Of a stretch of 64,000 nucleotides of DNA, positions 1 to 8,939 are shown piece after piece (position 1 is the stretch's first letter; each line of letters opens with the position of its first letter). Position numbers and translations under genes: made by a program. Below the pieces are notes generated by a model that saw nothing but the letters and a program-made list of their open reading frames with translations, had not been told where the DNA came from and did not search any database. This DNA is from Arachis hypogaea. Taxonomy: Eukaryota > Streptophyta > Magnoliopsida > Fabales > Fabaceae. Location of the stretch: assembly GCF_003086295.3 (NCBI RefSeq), contig NC_092047.1:64336054-64400053 (forward strand). The letters are read 5' to 3'.

Positions 1-556
1 AGGGCCTAAAGGAATAAAATCCTGGCCTAAGCGGCTAAACCAAGCTGTCCCTAACCATGTGCTTGTGGCGTGTAGGTGTCAAGTGAAAACTTGAGACTGA
101 GCGGTTAAAGTCAAGGTCCAAAGCAAAAGAAGAGTGTGCTTAAGAACCCTGGACACCTCTAATTGGGGACTTTAGCAAAGTTGAGTCACAATCTGAAAAG
201 GTTCACCCAATTATGTGTTTGTGGCATTTATGTATCCGGTGGTTATACGGGAAAACAAAGTGCTTAGGGCCATGGCCAAGACTCATAAAATAGCTGTGTT
301 CAAGAATCATCATACTGAACTAGGAGAATCAATAACACTATCTGAACTCTGAGTTCCTATAGATGCTAATCATTATGAACTTCAATGGATAAAGTGAGAT
401 GCCAAAACTATTCAAGAGGCAAAAAGCTACAAGTCCCGCTCATCTGATTGAAGCTATGTTTCATTGATAATTTGGAATTTATAGTATATTCTCTTCTTTT
501 TATCCTATTTGATTTTCAGTTGCTTGGGGACAAGCAACAATTTAAGTTTGGTGTTG
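1..556 (+). mobile_element. 3' internal end of element F-A (family F)
   Basis: Non-coding 3' end of an F-family retrotransposon, running straight into the LTR at 557. It matches, almost base for base, 5420-5975 (F-B) and about 46110-46672 (F-C), so it is a family-wide 3' untranslated segment. It ends in AAGTTTGGTGTTG immediately before the LTR, where a polypurine tract would be expected. The rest of F-A lies left of the window. Confidence 0.85.
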
Positions 557-934
557 TGATGAGCGGATAATTTATACGCTTTTTGGCATTATTTTTAGTA
601 TGTTTTTAGTAGAATCTAGTTATTTTAGGGATATTTTCATTTGTTTTTATGTTAAATTCACATTTCTGGACTTTACTATGAGTTTGTGTATTTTTCTGAG
701 ATTTCAGGTATTTTCTGACTGAAATTGAGGGACTTGAGCAAAAATCAGATTCAGAGGTTGAAGAAGGACTGCTGATGCTGTTGGATTTTGACCTCCCTGC
801 ACTCAAAGTAGATTTTCTGGAGCTACAGAACTCAAAATGGCGCGCTTCCAATTGCGTTGGAAAGTAGACATCCAGGGCTTTCTAGCAATATATAATAGTC
901 CATACTTTGGCCGAGCTTAGACAACGTAAAAGGG

Positions 935-1045
935 TGTTGAACGCCAGTTCTACGCTGCTGTCTGGAGTTAAACGCCAGAAACACGTCACAAGCCAGAGTT
1001 GAACGCAAGAAATACGTTACAAACTGGCGTTCAACTCCAATATTG
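935..1045. repeat. GC palindrome cluster in F LTR
   Basis: Several copies of the interrupted palindrome TGGCGTT-N-AACGCCA or half of it (for example GCGTTGAACGCCAG and GAGTTAAACGCCAG) lie just upstream of the LTR TATA box. The same motif fills the post-pol spacers of F-B and F-C. Confidence 0.75.
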
Positions 1046-1155
1046 ACCTCTACACGTGTAACATTCAAGCTCAGCCCAAGCACACACCAAGTGGGCCCCG
1101 GAAGTGGATTTATGCATCAATTACTTACTTCTGTAAACCCTAGTAACTAGTTTAT

Positions 1156-1163
1156 TATAAATA
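1156..1163 (+). promoter_or_regulatory. TATA box of F-A LTR
   Basis: TATAAATA, a textbook plant TATA box, about 110 bp downstream of the palindrome cluster. The equivalent box in F-B is at 6576-6583. Promoter function is inferred from sequence and position only. Confidence 0.6.
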
Positions 1164-2244
1164 GGACTTTTTACTATTGTATTGGACATTATCTTTGGAA
1201 CATCTTTTGATCATTTTTAGATCTCTAGACCTCCATGGGAGGCTGGCCATTCGGCCATACCTGAACCTTTCACTTATGTATTTTCAACGGTAGTGTTTCT
1301 ACACTCTATAGATTAAGGTGTGGAGCTCTGCTGTTCCTCATGAATTAATGCAAAGTACTACTGTTTCTCTATTCAATTCAACTTATTCCGCTTCTAAGAT
1401 ATTCATTCGCACTTCAACCTGAATGTGATGAACGTGACAATCATCATCATTCCCTATGAACGCATGCCTGACAACCACTTCCGTTCTACCTTAGATTGAA
1501 TGAGTATCTCTTGGATCTCTTAATCAGAATTTTTGTGGTATAAGCTAGATTGATGGCAGCATTCATGAGAGTCCGGAAAGTCTAAACCTTGTCTGTGGTA
1601 TTCCGAGTAGGACTCTGGGATTGAATGACTGTGACGAACTTCAAACTCGCGAGTACTGGGCGTAGTAACAGATGCAAAAGGAGGGTGAATCCTATTCCAG
1701 TATGATCGAGAACCTCAGATGATTAGCCGTGCTGTGACAGAGCATTTGGACCATTTTCACAAGAGGATAGGATGCAGCCATTGACAAGGGTGATGCCTCC
1801 AGACGATTAGCCATGCAGTGACAGCGCATCGGACCATTTTCTAGAGAGATAAAAGTAGCCATTGCCAACGGTGATGTCCTTACATAAAGCCAGCCATGGA
1901 AAGGAGTAAGACTGATTGGATGAAGACAGCAGGAAAGCAGAGGTTCAGAGGAATGAAAGCATCTCTATACACTTATCTAAAATTCTCACCAATGATATAC
2001 ATAAGTGTTTCTATCCTTATTTTCTATCTATTTATTATTTATGTTCGAAAACTCTATGGCTATTTTATATCCGCCTGACTGAGATTTACAAGGTGACCAT
2101 AGCTTGCTTCATACCAACAATCTCCGTGGGATCGACACTTACTCACGTAAGGTTTATTACTTGGACGACCTAGTGCACTTGCTGGTTAGTTGTATCGAAG
2201 TTGTGAATGAAAAACGATTTATTAAGACGTGCGTACAGAGTTTC

Positions 2245-2257
2245 TGGCGCCGTTGCC
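2245..2257 (+). other. Primer-binding-site-like sequence inside the F-A LTR
   Basis: TGGCGCCGTTGCC, the first 13 bases complementary to the 3' end of plant tRNA-Asp, lies 23 bp inside the LTR end. F-B has the same feature with one change (TGGTGCC, about 7660). The F-C LTR lacks it and has its primer site outside the LTR as usual. Confidence 0.7.
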
Positions 2258-2280
2258 TGAGATCACAATTTTGTGCACCA

Positions 2281-2698
2281 GCAAGCTACTAAAATCTCAT
2301 TAGAGATGGCAGACAATTCAAGAAAACAGGCTTATGGACAAGTAGAGGACGTGTTAGTAAAGGTTGAAGGCCTTTACATCCCTACTGATTTCATAATCCT
2401 TGATACTAGGAAGGATGAGGATGAATCCATCATCCTTGTAAGACCTTTCCTAGCCACAGCAAGAGCTGTGATTGATATTGACAGAGGTGAATTAGTCCTT
2501 CAATTGAATGAGGACTCCCTTGTGTTTACAACTCAAGGTTACCCTTCTGTAAACATGGAAAAGAGGCACAGTAAGCTTCTCTCAAAACAGAGTCAACCAG
2601 ATCCCCCACAGTCAAACTCTAAGTTTAGTGTTGGGAGGCCACAACCAAACTCTAAGTTTGGTGTTGGGAAGTCTCAACAATGCTCTGAACATCTATGA
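2281..2698 (+). pseudogene. Protease C-terminal remnant of F-B, fused to a repeat tail
   Basis: The C-terminal half of an Athila-type aspartic protease. The stretch around GQVEDVLVKVEG, PTDFIILD and RPFLATARAVIDI aligns with the F-C protease (GVIEDMIVRVG, PIDFVVLE, GRPFLPTGRTLIDV). The N-terminal half with the catalytic DLGA lies left of inserted F-A, outside the window. After the protease core the frame continues into a short Ser/Gln-rich tail holding two copies of an 11-residue unit (NSKFSVGRPQP, then NSKFGVGKS) and stops at 2696-2698. No RT, RNase H or integrase follows. The sequence goes directly to the post-pol hairpin, so F-B is a large pol deletion derivative (FERAL-like, non-autonomous). 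The ATG at about 2306 is a conserved internal Met, not a real start. Confidence 0.75.
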
Positions 2699-2746
2699 GG
2701 CTCCATGAGAGCCCACTGTCAAGCTAGTGACATTAAAGAAGCGCTT

Positions 2747-2764
2747 ATTGGGAGGCAACCCAAT
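2747..2764 (+). other. Conserved post-pol RNA hairpin (F-B)
   Basis: Stem ATTGGG (2747-2752) pairs with CCCAAT (2759-2764) around the loop AGGCAA. The same position after pol in the other elements has different stem bases that still pair. It is preceded by a second small inverted repeat (GTC...GAC) and TTAAAGAAGCGCTT. Confidence 0.7.
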
Positions 2765-2902
2765 TTTTATTTATCTAATTTTATTTTTCTTGTTCTTTCA
2801 TGTTTTATTAGGTTCATGATCATGTGGAGTCATAAAATAAATATAAAAATTGAAAACAGAATCAAAAATAGCAGAAGAAAAATCACACCCTAGAGGAAGA
2901 CC

Positions 2903-3165
2903 TTACTGGCGTTTAAACGCCAGTAAGAAGCATCTGGCTGGCGTTCAACGCCAGAACAGAGCATGGTTCTGGCGCTGAACGCCCAAAATGGGCAGCATCT
3001 GGGCGTTTGAATGCCAGAATTGCACCCTGGAGAAGAGCTGGCGCTGAACGCCCAGAACAAGCATGGTTCTGGCGTTCAACGCCAGAAATGGGCAACAAAT
3101 GGGCGTTTAACGCCCAGAACAAGCACCAATCTGGCGCTGAACGCCTAGAGTTGTGTGCAAGGGCG
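2903..3165. repeat. GC palindrome cluster, post-pol spacer of F-B
   Basis: About eight copies of CTGGCGTTNAACGCCAG-like interrupted palindromes with 15-25 bp between them. The first, 2903-2926, is a perfect 24-bp palindrome (half-arm TTACTGGCGTTT). Open frames across it on both strands are by-products of the repeat and not genes. Confidence 0.85.
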
Positions 3166-3474
3166 TTTTGCATGCCTAATTTGGTGCAAGGTTGTAAATC
3201 CTTGAACACCTCAGGATCTGTGGACCCCACAGGATCCCCACCTACCTCCACTCACTTCTTCTCACCCCTCTTTCACACAATCCCAAAAACACTCTTCCCC
3301 AAAACTCTTCACCAATCACCTCAATCTCTCTTCCCTATAACCACTTCACCACTCACATCCATCCACTCTTCCCAATAAACCTACCTCATAAACCCCACCT
3401 ACCTTCAAAATTCAAAATCAATTTTCCACCCAAAACCCACCCTTATGGCCGAACCTTACCCCCTCTCCCTTCCC

Positions 3475-3483
3475 TATATAAAG
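3475..3483 (+). promoter_or_regulatory. TATA box, candidate internal promoter before the post-pol ORF
   Basis: TATATAAAG lies about 200 bp before the ATG at 3675. It is followed by a CA-rich possible start region (TTTCACACAAC) and a long CT-rich leader, the usual arrangement of a plant core promoter and 5' UTR. The palindrome cluster lies about 310 bp upstream. F-C has no equally good box. Confidence 0.45.
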
Positions 3484-3674
3484 CCCTCCATTATTCTTCA
3501 TTTTCACACAACATAACCCTCTCTTCCCCTTCTTGGCCGAATACACCCCTCCCCCCTCTCCTCCATATTTTCTTCTTCTTCTTCATCTATTCTTTCTTCT
3601 CTTGCTCGAGGGCGAGCAATATTCTAAGTTTGGTGTGGAAAAAGCATAAGCTTTTTGTTTTTCCATTACCATTG

Positions 3675-4823
3675 ATGGCACCCAAGACCGGAGAATCCTC
3701 TAGAAAAGGGAAAGGGAAGATAAAAGCTTTCACCTCTGAGTCATGGGAGATGGAAAGATTCATCTCCAAAGCTCATCAAGACCACTTCTATGATGTTGTG
3801 GTCAAGAAGAAGGTGATCCCCGAGGTCCCTTTCAAGCTCGAGAAGAATGAGTATCCGGAGATCCGACATGAAATCCAAAGAAGAGGTTGGGAAGTTCTAA
3901 CAAACCCCATCCAACAAGTCGGCATCCTAATGGTTCAAGAGTTCTATGCCAATGCATGGATCACTAGGAACCATGATCAAAGTAAGAACCCAAACCCAAA
4001 GAATTATATTACAATGGTTCGGGGGAAATACTTAGATTTTAGTCTGGAAAATGTGAGGTTGGTGTTTAACTTGCCTATGATGCAAGGAGATGCACGCCCC
4101 TACACTAGAAAGGTCAACTTTAATCAAAGGTTGGACCAAGTCCTCATGGACATATGTGTGGAAGGAGCTCAATGGAAGATTGACTCCAAAGGCAAGCCGG
4201 TTCAATTAAGAAGACTGGACCTCAAGCCTGTGGCTAGAGGATGGTTGGAGTTCATCCAACGCTCCATCATCCCCACTAGCAACCGATCTGAAGTTACTGT
4301 GGATCGGGCCATCATGATCCATAGCATCATGATTGGAGAAGAAGTAGAAGTTCATGAAGTCATCTCCCTTGAACTCTACAAAATAGCCGAAAAGCCCTCT
4401 CCTGGGGCAAGGCTAGCTTTTCCACATCTTATTTTCCATCTATGTTACTCAGCTGGAGCTTTCATAGAAGGAGACATTTCCATTGAGGAAGAGAAGCCCA
4501 TCACTAAGAAAAGGATGGAGCAAGCAAGAGAGCCCATTCATGGATCTCAAGTGACGCATGAAGCTCATCACCATGAGATCCCGGAGATGCCTCAAATGCA
4601 TTTTCCTCCACAAAACTATTGGGAGCAAATCAACACCTCCCTAGGAGAATTAAGTTCCAACATGGGACAATTAAGGGTGGAACATCAAGAGCACGCCATC
4701 ATCCTTCATGAAATAAGAGAAGATCAAAAAGCAATGAGGGAGGAGCAACAAAGACAAGGAAGAGACATAGAAGAGCTCAAGGACATCATTGGTTCCTCAA
4801 GAAGGAAACGCCACCATCACTAA
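3675..4823 (+). CDS. Post-pol ORF of F-B (plant retrotransposon-associated protein)
   Basis: Intact 382-codon ORF in the position where Athila/Calypso elements carry their third ORF. I chose the ATG at 3675 (start MAPKTGESS) because the F-C homologue also starts MAPKEK; an upstream in-frame ATG at 3630 lies in leader sequence. Layout: Lys-rich N-terminus (MAPKTGESSRKGKGKIKAF); a core with VQEFYANAW, MVRGKYLDF and FNLPMM; a second conserved block with LKPVARGWLEFIQ and SIIPTSNRSEV; and a Gln/Glu-rich, probably coiled-coil C-terminus ending in RRKRHHH. There is no signal peptide or membrane helix, so it does not look like an envelope. It resembles the Pfam 'putative plant transposon protein' family (from memory, not searched). 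Function unknown. An intact frame in an element lacking RT suggests recent origin or selection. Confidence 0.8.
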   Translation: MAPKTGESSRKGKGKIKAFTSESWEMERFISKAHQDHFYDVVVKKKVIPEVPFKLEKNEYPEIRHEIQRRGWEVLTNPIQQVGILMVQEFYANAWITRNHDQSKNPNPKNYITMVRGKYLDFSLENVRLVFNLPMMQGDARPYTRKVNFNQRLDQVLMDICVEGAQWKIDSKGKPVQLRRLDLKPVARGWLEFIQRSIIPTSNRSEVTVDRAIMIHSIMIGEEVEVHEVISLELYKIAEKPSPGARLAFPHLIFHLCYSAGAFIEGDISIEEEKPITKKRMEQAREPIHGSQVTHEAHHHEIPEMPQMHFPPQNYWEQINTSLGELSSNMGQLRVEHQEHAIILHEIREDQKAMREEQQRQGRDIEELKDIIGSSRRKRHHH

Positions 4824-5975
4824 GGTGGACTCATTCCTTGTTTTTACATTCTCTGTTTTTCGTTTTCTCTATGTTAAGTGCTTATCCATGTTTGCGTCTT
4901 CATTACATGATCATTAGTTTTTAGTAACTTTGTCTTAAAGTTATGAATGTCCTATGAATCCATCACCTCTCTTAAATGAAAACTGTTTTAATTCAAAAGA
5001 ACAAGAAGTACATGAGTTTCGAATTTATCCTTGAACTTAGTTTAATTATATTGATGTGGTGACAATGCTTCTTGTTTTCTGAATGAATGCTTGAATAGTG
5101 CATATGTCTTTTGAAGTTGTTGTTTAAGAATGTTAAATATGTTAGCTCTTGAAAGAATGATGATAAGGAGACATGTTATTTGATAATCTGAAAAATCATA
5201 AAAATGATTCTTGAAGCAAGAAAAAGCAGCAAAGAACAAAGCTTGCAGAAAAAAAAAGAGAAAAAAAATATAGGCGAAAAAAAATAAAAAGAAAAAGCAA
5301 GCAGAAAAAGCCAAAAGCTCTTAAAACCAAGAGGCAAGAGCAAAAAGTCAATAACCCTTAAAACCAAAAGGCAAGGGTAAATAAAAAGGATCCCAAGGCT
5401 TTGAGCATCAGTGGATAGGAGGGCCTAACGGAATAAAATCCTGGCCTAAGCGGCTAAACCAAGCTGTCCCTAACCATGTGCTTGTGGCGTGAAGGTGTCA
5501 AGTGAAAACTTGAGACTGAGCGGTTAAAGGCAAGGTCCAAAGCAAAAGAAGAGTGTGCTTAAGAACCCTGGACACCTCGAATTCAGGACTTTAGCAAAAC
5601 TGAGTCACAATCTGAAAAGGTTCACCCAATTATGTGTCTGTGGCATTTATGTATCCGGTGGTAATACTGGAAAACAAAGTGCTTAGGGCCATGGCCAAGA
5701 CTCATAAAATAGCTGTGTTCAAGAATCATCATGCTGAACTAAGAGAATCAATAACACTATCTGAACTCTGAGTTCCTATAGATGCCAATCATTCTGAACT
5801 TCAATGGATAAAGTGAGATGCCAAAACTATTCAAGAGGCAAAAAGCTACAAGTCCCGCTCATTTAATTGGAGCTATGTTTCATTGATAGTTTGGAATTTA
5901 TAGTATATTCTCTTCTTTTTATTCTATTTGATTTTCAGTTGCTTGGGGACAAGCAACAATTTAAGTTTGGTGTTG
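4824..5975 (+). mobile_element. 3' untranslated region of F-B
   Basis: No gene seen. AT-rich sequence follows the ORF, with an A-rich low-complexity patch at about 5215-5320 and then a short repeated phrase ('cttaaaaccaa..ggcaag' at about 5320 and 5355). The conserved F-family 3' segment begins at about 5420. It ends in AAGTTTGGTGTTG next to the LTR. Confidence 0.75.
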
Positions 5976-7696
5976 TGATGAGCGGATAATTTATACGCTT
6001 TTTGGCATTGTTTTTAGTATGTTTTTAGTAGAATCTAGTTACTTTTAGGGATATTTTTATTAGTTTTTATGTTAAATTCACATTTCTGGATTTTACTATG
6101 AGTTTGTGTGTTTTTTTGTGATTTCAGGTATTTTCTGGCTGAAATTGAGGGACTTGAGCAAAAATCAGATTTAGAGGTTGAAGAAGGACTGCTGATGCTG
6201 TTGGATTCTGACCTCCCTGCACTCAAAGTGGATTTTCTGGAGCTACAGAACTCAAAATGGCGCGCTTCCAATTGCGTTGGAAAGTAGACATCCAGGGCTT
6301 TCCAGCAATATATAATAGTCCATACTTTGGCCGATTTTAGATGACGTAAAAGGGCGTTGAACGCCAGTTCTATGCTGCTGTCTGGAGTTAAACGCCAGAA
6401 ACACGTCACAAGCCAGAGTTGAACGCCAGAAATACGTTACAAACTGGCGTTCAACTCCAAGACTGACCTCTACACGTGTAACATTCAAGCTCAGCCCAAG
6501 CACACACCAAGTGGGCCCCGGAAGTGGATTTATGCAGCAATTACTTACTTCTGTAAACCCTAGTAACTAGTTTATTATAAATAGGACTTTTTACTATTAT
6601 ATTAGACATTATCTTTGATCAGTTTTATGCTATCTTAGACTTTCATTGGGGCTGGCCATTCGGCCATGCCTGAACCATTATCACTTATGTATTTTCATAC
6701 GGTAGAGTTTCTGCACTCCATAGATTAAGGTGTGGAGCTCTGCTGTTCTTCAAAGATTAATGCAAAGTACTACTTTTTTTCTATTCAATTCAACTTATTC
6801 CGCTTCTAAGATATTCATTCGCACTTCAACCTGAATGTGATGAACGTGACAATCATCATCATTCCCCCACGAACGCGTGCCTGACAACCACTTCCGTTCC
6901 ACTTTAGATTGAATGAGTATCTCTTGGATCTCTTAATCAGAATCTTCGTGGTATAAGCTAGATTGATGGTGGCATTCATGAGAGTCCGGAAAGTCTAAAC
7001 CTTGTCTGTGGTATTCCGAGTAAGACTCTGCGATTGAATGACTGTGACGAACTTCAAACTTGCGAGTGCTGGACGTATTGACAGACGTAAAAGGAGGGTG
7101 AATCCTATTCCAGTATGATCGAGAACCTCAGATGATTAGCCGTGCTGTGACAGAGCATTTGGACCATTTTCACAAGAGGATGGGATGCAGCCATTGACAA
7201 GGGTGACGCCTCGAGACAATTAGCCATGCAGTGACAGCGCATCGGACCATTTTCCAGAGAGGATTAAAAGTAGCTATTGACAACGGTGATGTCCTTACAT
7301 AAAGCCAGCCATAGAAAGGAGTAAGACTGATTGGATGAAGACAGCGGGAAAGCAAAGATTCAGAGGAACGAAAGCATCTCTATACGCTTATCTGAAATTC
7401 TCACCAATGAATTACATAAGTGTTTCTATTCTTATTTTCTATCTATTTATTATTTATGTTCGAAAACTCCATAACCTTTTGATATCCGCCTGACTGAGAT
7501 TTACAAGGTGACCATAGCTTGCTTCATACCAACAATCTCCGTGGGATCGACCCTTACTCACGTAAAGGTTTATTACTTGGACGACCCAGTGCACTTGCTG
7601 GTTAGTTGTATCGAAGTTGTGAATGAAAAACGATTTATTAAGACGTGCGTACAGAGTTTTTGGTGCCGTTGCCTGAGATCACAATTTCGTGCATCA
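5976..7696 (+). repeat. 3' LTR of F-B (family F)
   Basis: A 1721-bp LTR, closely matching 557-2280. It opens TGATGAGCGGATA and ends GTGCATCA, a one-base variant of the family end. It has a palindrome cluster at about 6350-6455, a TATA box at 6576-6583, and a primer-site-like TGGTGCCGTTGCC about 25 bp from its end. Unrelated sequence starts at 7697. Confidence 0.88.
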
Positions 7697-8372
7697 GTAG
7701 TCTTCTGAGTCTAGGGTGAATATCATTCTCTGTTTATATGTATATACTATGAGACCAGCCGATGTTTACACCCCGTTTGTACGTGAACTTTAACCTAAAT
7801 CCTGTGTACGAGACTCCTGTTGTGTGGCTACTTCATGAGGTACCAGAGAGATGTCCTATGGCAATGTCTGATCCTACAGAGGAGTAGCAGATGATGTTCT
7901 ACCTTTTGATGATGCTCCACTTGACTTGAGTTTTGAAGACTTAGAACGTACTTTCCCTCAGTTTAGTAGTTTAGAGGGACTAGGTGAGTATAGAGTCTAG
8001 GCTAGCCTAGGTGCCAGCTTAGGGACCTCTTAAACAGGTCAGGACCTGGGATGTTGTATGTATATATATGTATATAGATATCATTTAGCTATATCTAGGG
8101 GTGTTCTAACTAACAGTCTATATTCAACTACTTGTGATGTATTTATATGTGGTTGTTTATAACTGTTTTATATGTTATTATTTGTGAATTGATTATAAAT
8201 GATTCTATTTATTAATTCAAACATTTTCAAAAAAAAAGTACCTCGCTAACTAACTATGCTTTTAACATCGAATCAGGCTCATATAATAAATAATAGATAA
8301 TAATTAGGATGAAAAATTGGTAGCACTCCGTTTCTGGTATCTCCTAGGCATACTGAAAATTGGGTCGTTACA
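7697..8372. mobile_element. Terminal fragment of an unclassified transposable element
   Basis: This sequence is unlike the four retrotransposon families here. It ends GGGTCGTTACA at 8372, after which the pol tail of G1-D1 starts abruptly (GGAAGGCCG), so it is probably the right end of an element inserted in G1-D1. Read on the other strand the terminus is TGTAACGACCC, common at LTR ends of other plant Ty3-gypsy groups. Short + strand coding-like stretches (VYTPFVREL near 7770; LPFDDAPLDLSFEDLERTFP near 7900) suggest a decayed ORF of unknown type. Its left part lies beyond inserted F-B, outside the window. Confidence 0.5.
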
Positions 8373-8559
8373 GGAAGGCCGATATGAAGTAGTGAAAGTG
8401 GAACCCTATAGGGTTTAGCATTTGCGCCACCCCTCAAGTCCGGATATCTTCAAGGTCAATGGGCACCGTCTCAAGTTGTATCATGGTGAGCAAATGAAGA
8501 GCAACAAAGAGATTGAGGTATTCCTTTTGGATGATGCACCTCTTGGCAAAGAGCAATGA
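8373..8559 (+). pseudogene. Pol C-terminal tail of G1-D1
   Basis: The last approximately 60 codons of an Athila-type polyprotein beyond the integrase core, with the family phrases FKVNGHRLKLYHGEQ and NKEIEVFLLDD, ending at TGA 8557-8559. One in-frame stop (TAG near 8418) replaces the Tyr codon of the G1-D2 copy at about 48410. The upstream pol is missing because the unclassified element at 7697-8372 and F-B interrupt it. Confidence 0.8.
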
Positions 8560-8601
8560 GCTAGTGGAAGTCCAACTTAAGGACATTAAACAAAAGTGCT
8601 A

Positions 8602-8619
8602 GGTGGGAGACACCCCACC
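8602..8619 (+). other. Conserved post-pol RNA hairpin (G1-D1)
   Basis: GGTGGG (8602-8607) pairs with CCCACC (8614-8619), loop AGACAC. Upstream at about 8571-8585 a second inverted repeat (GTCC-AACTTAA-GGAC) is followed by ATTAAA and AAGTGCT. It starts 43 nt after the pol stop. Confidence 0.7.
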
Positions 8620-8939
8620 ATGGTGAGATCTATCCTTTCTTACCCTTTTGTATATAGTTCTTGAACTCTTCTTTGTTTTGTGATTGCTTAGCTATAGTTT
8701 TGCTTGATTAGAGTTGATTGTGGCTACCTTAGATAACTTGTTCATGAAGACTTGCATTGATTTTTCAATGGATGAATTGATTTTGTGGTAGGAGAACACC
8801 CCTTTTTTAGGTTTTGCATTGAGTTTTGGGTGTTTTTGACCCCTTTGGCTTGTTTGGCCATTAAGTTCATGATAATTAGGCATTCTTCATGTTCCTGGGT
8901 CATTTTCGAGAGAGTTGTACAAATTCTGCACCCTAGGCA

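Larger units (their letters stand above)
557..2280 (+). repeat. 3' LTR of F-A (family F)
   Basis: A 1724-bp LTR that opens TGATGAGCGGATA and closes GTGCACCA. Its ends are defined by comparison with the second copy at 5976-7696: the two match throughout and diverge immediately after the terminal CA. It carries a GC palindrome cluster (about 935-1045), a TATA box (1156-1163) and, unusually, a primer-binding-site-like stretch at 2245-2257. It is followed not by a primer site and gag but by the middle of a protease gene, so it is the right-hand LTR of an element inserted into F-B. Confidence 0.9.

Noticed and set aside
606..1083. Minus-strand ORFs within F LTRs (repeated at 6035-6503)
   Set aside because: They occur in every F LTR copy at the same place and are open by chance. 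No supporting motif.
3007..3378. 123-residue ORF upstream of the F-B post-pol ORF
   Set aside because: Starts inside the palindrome cluster and ends in CT-rich leader; it also overlaps a minus-strand frame across the same repeats.
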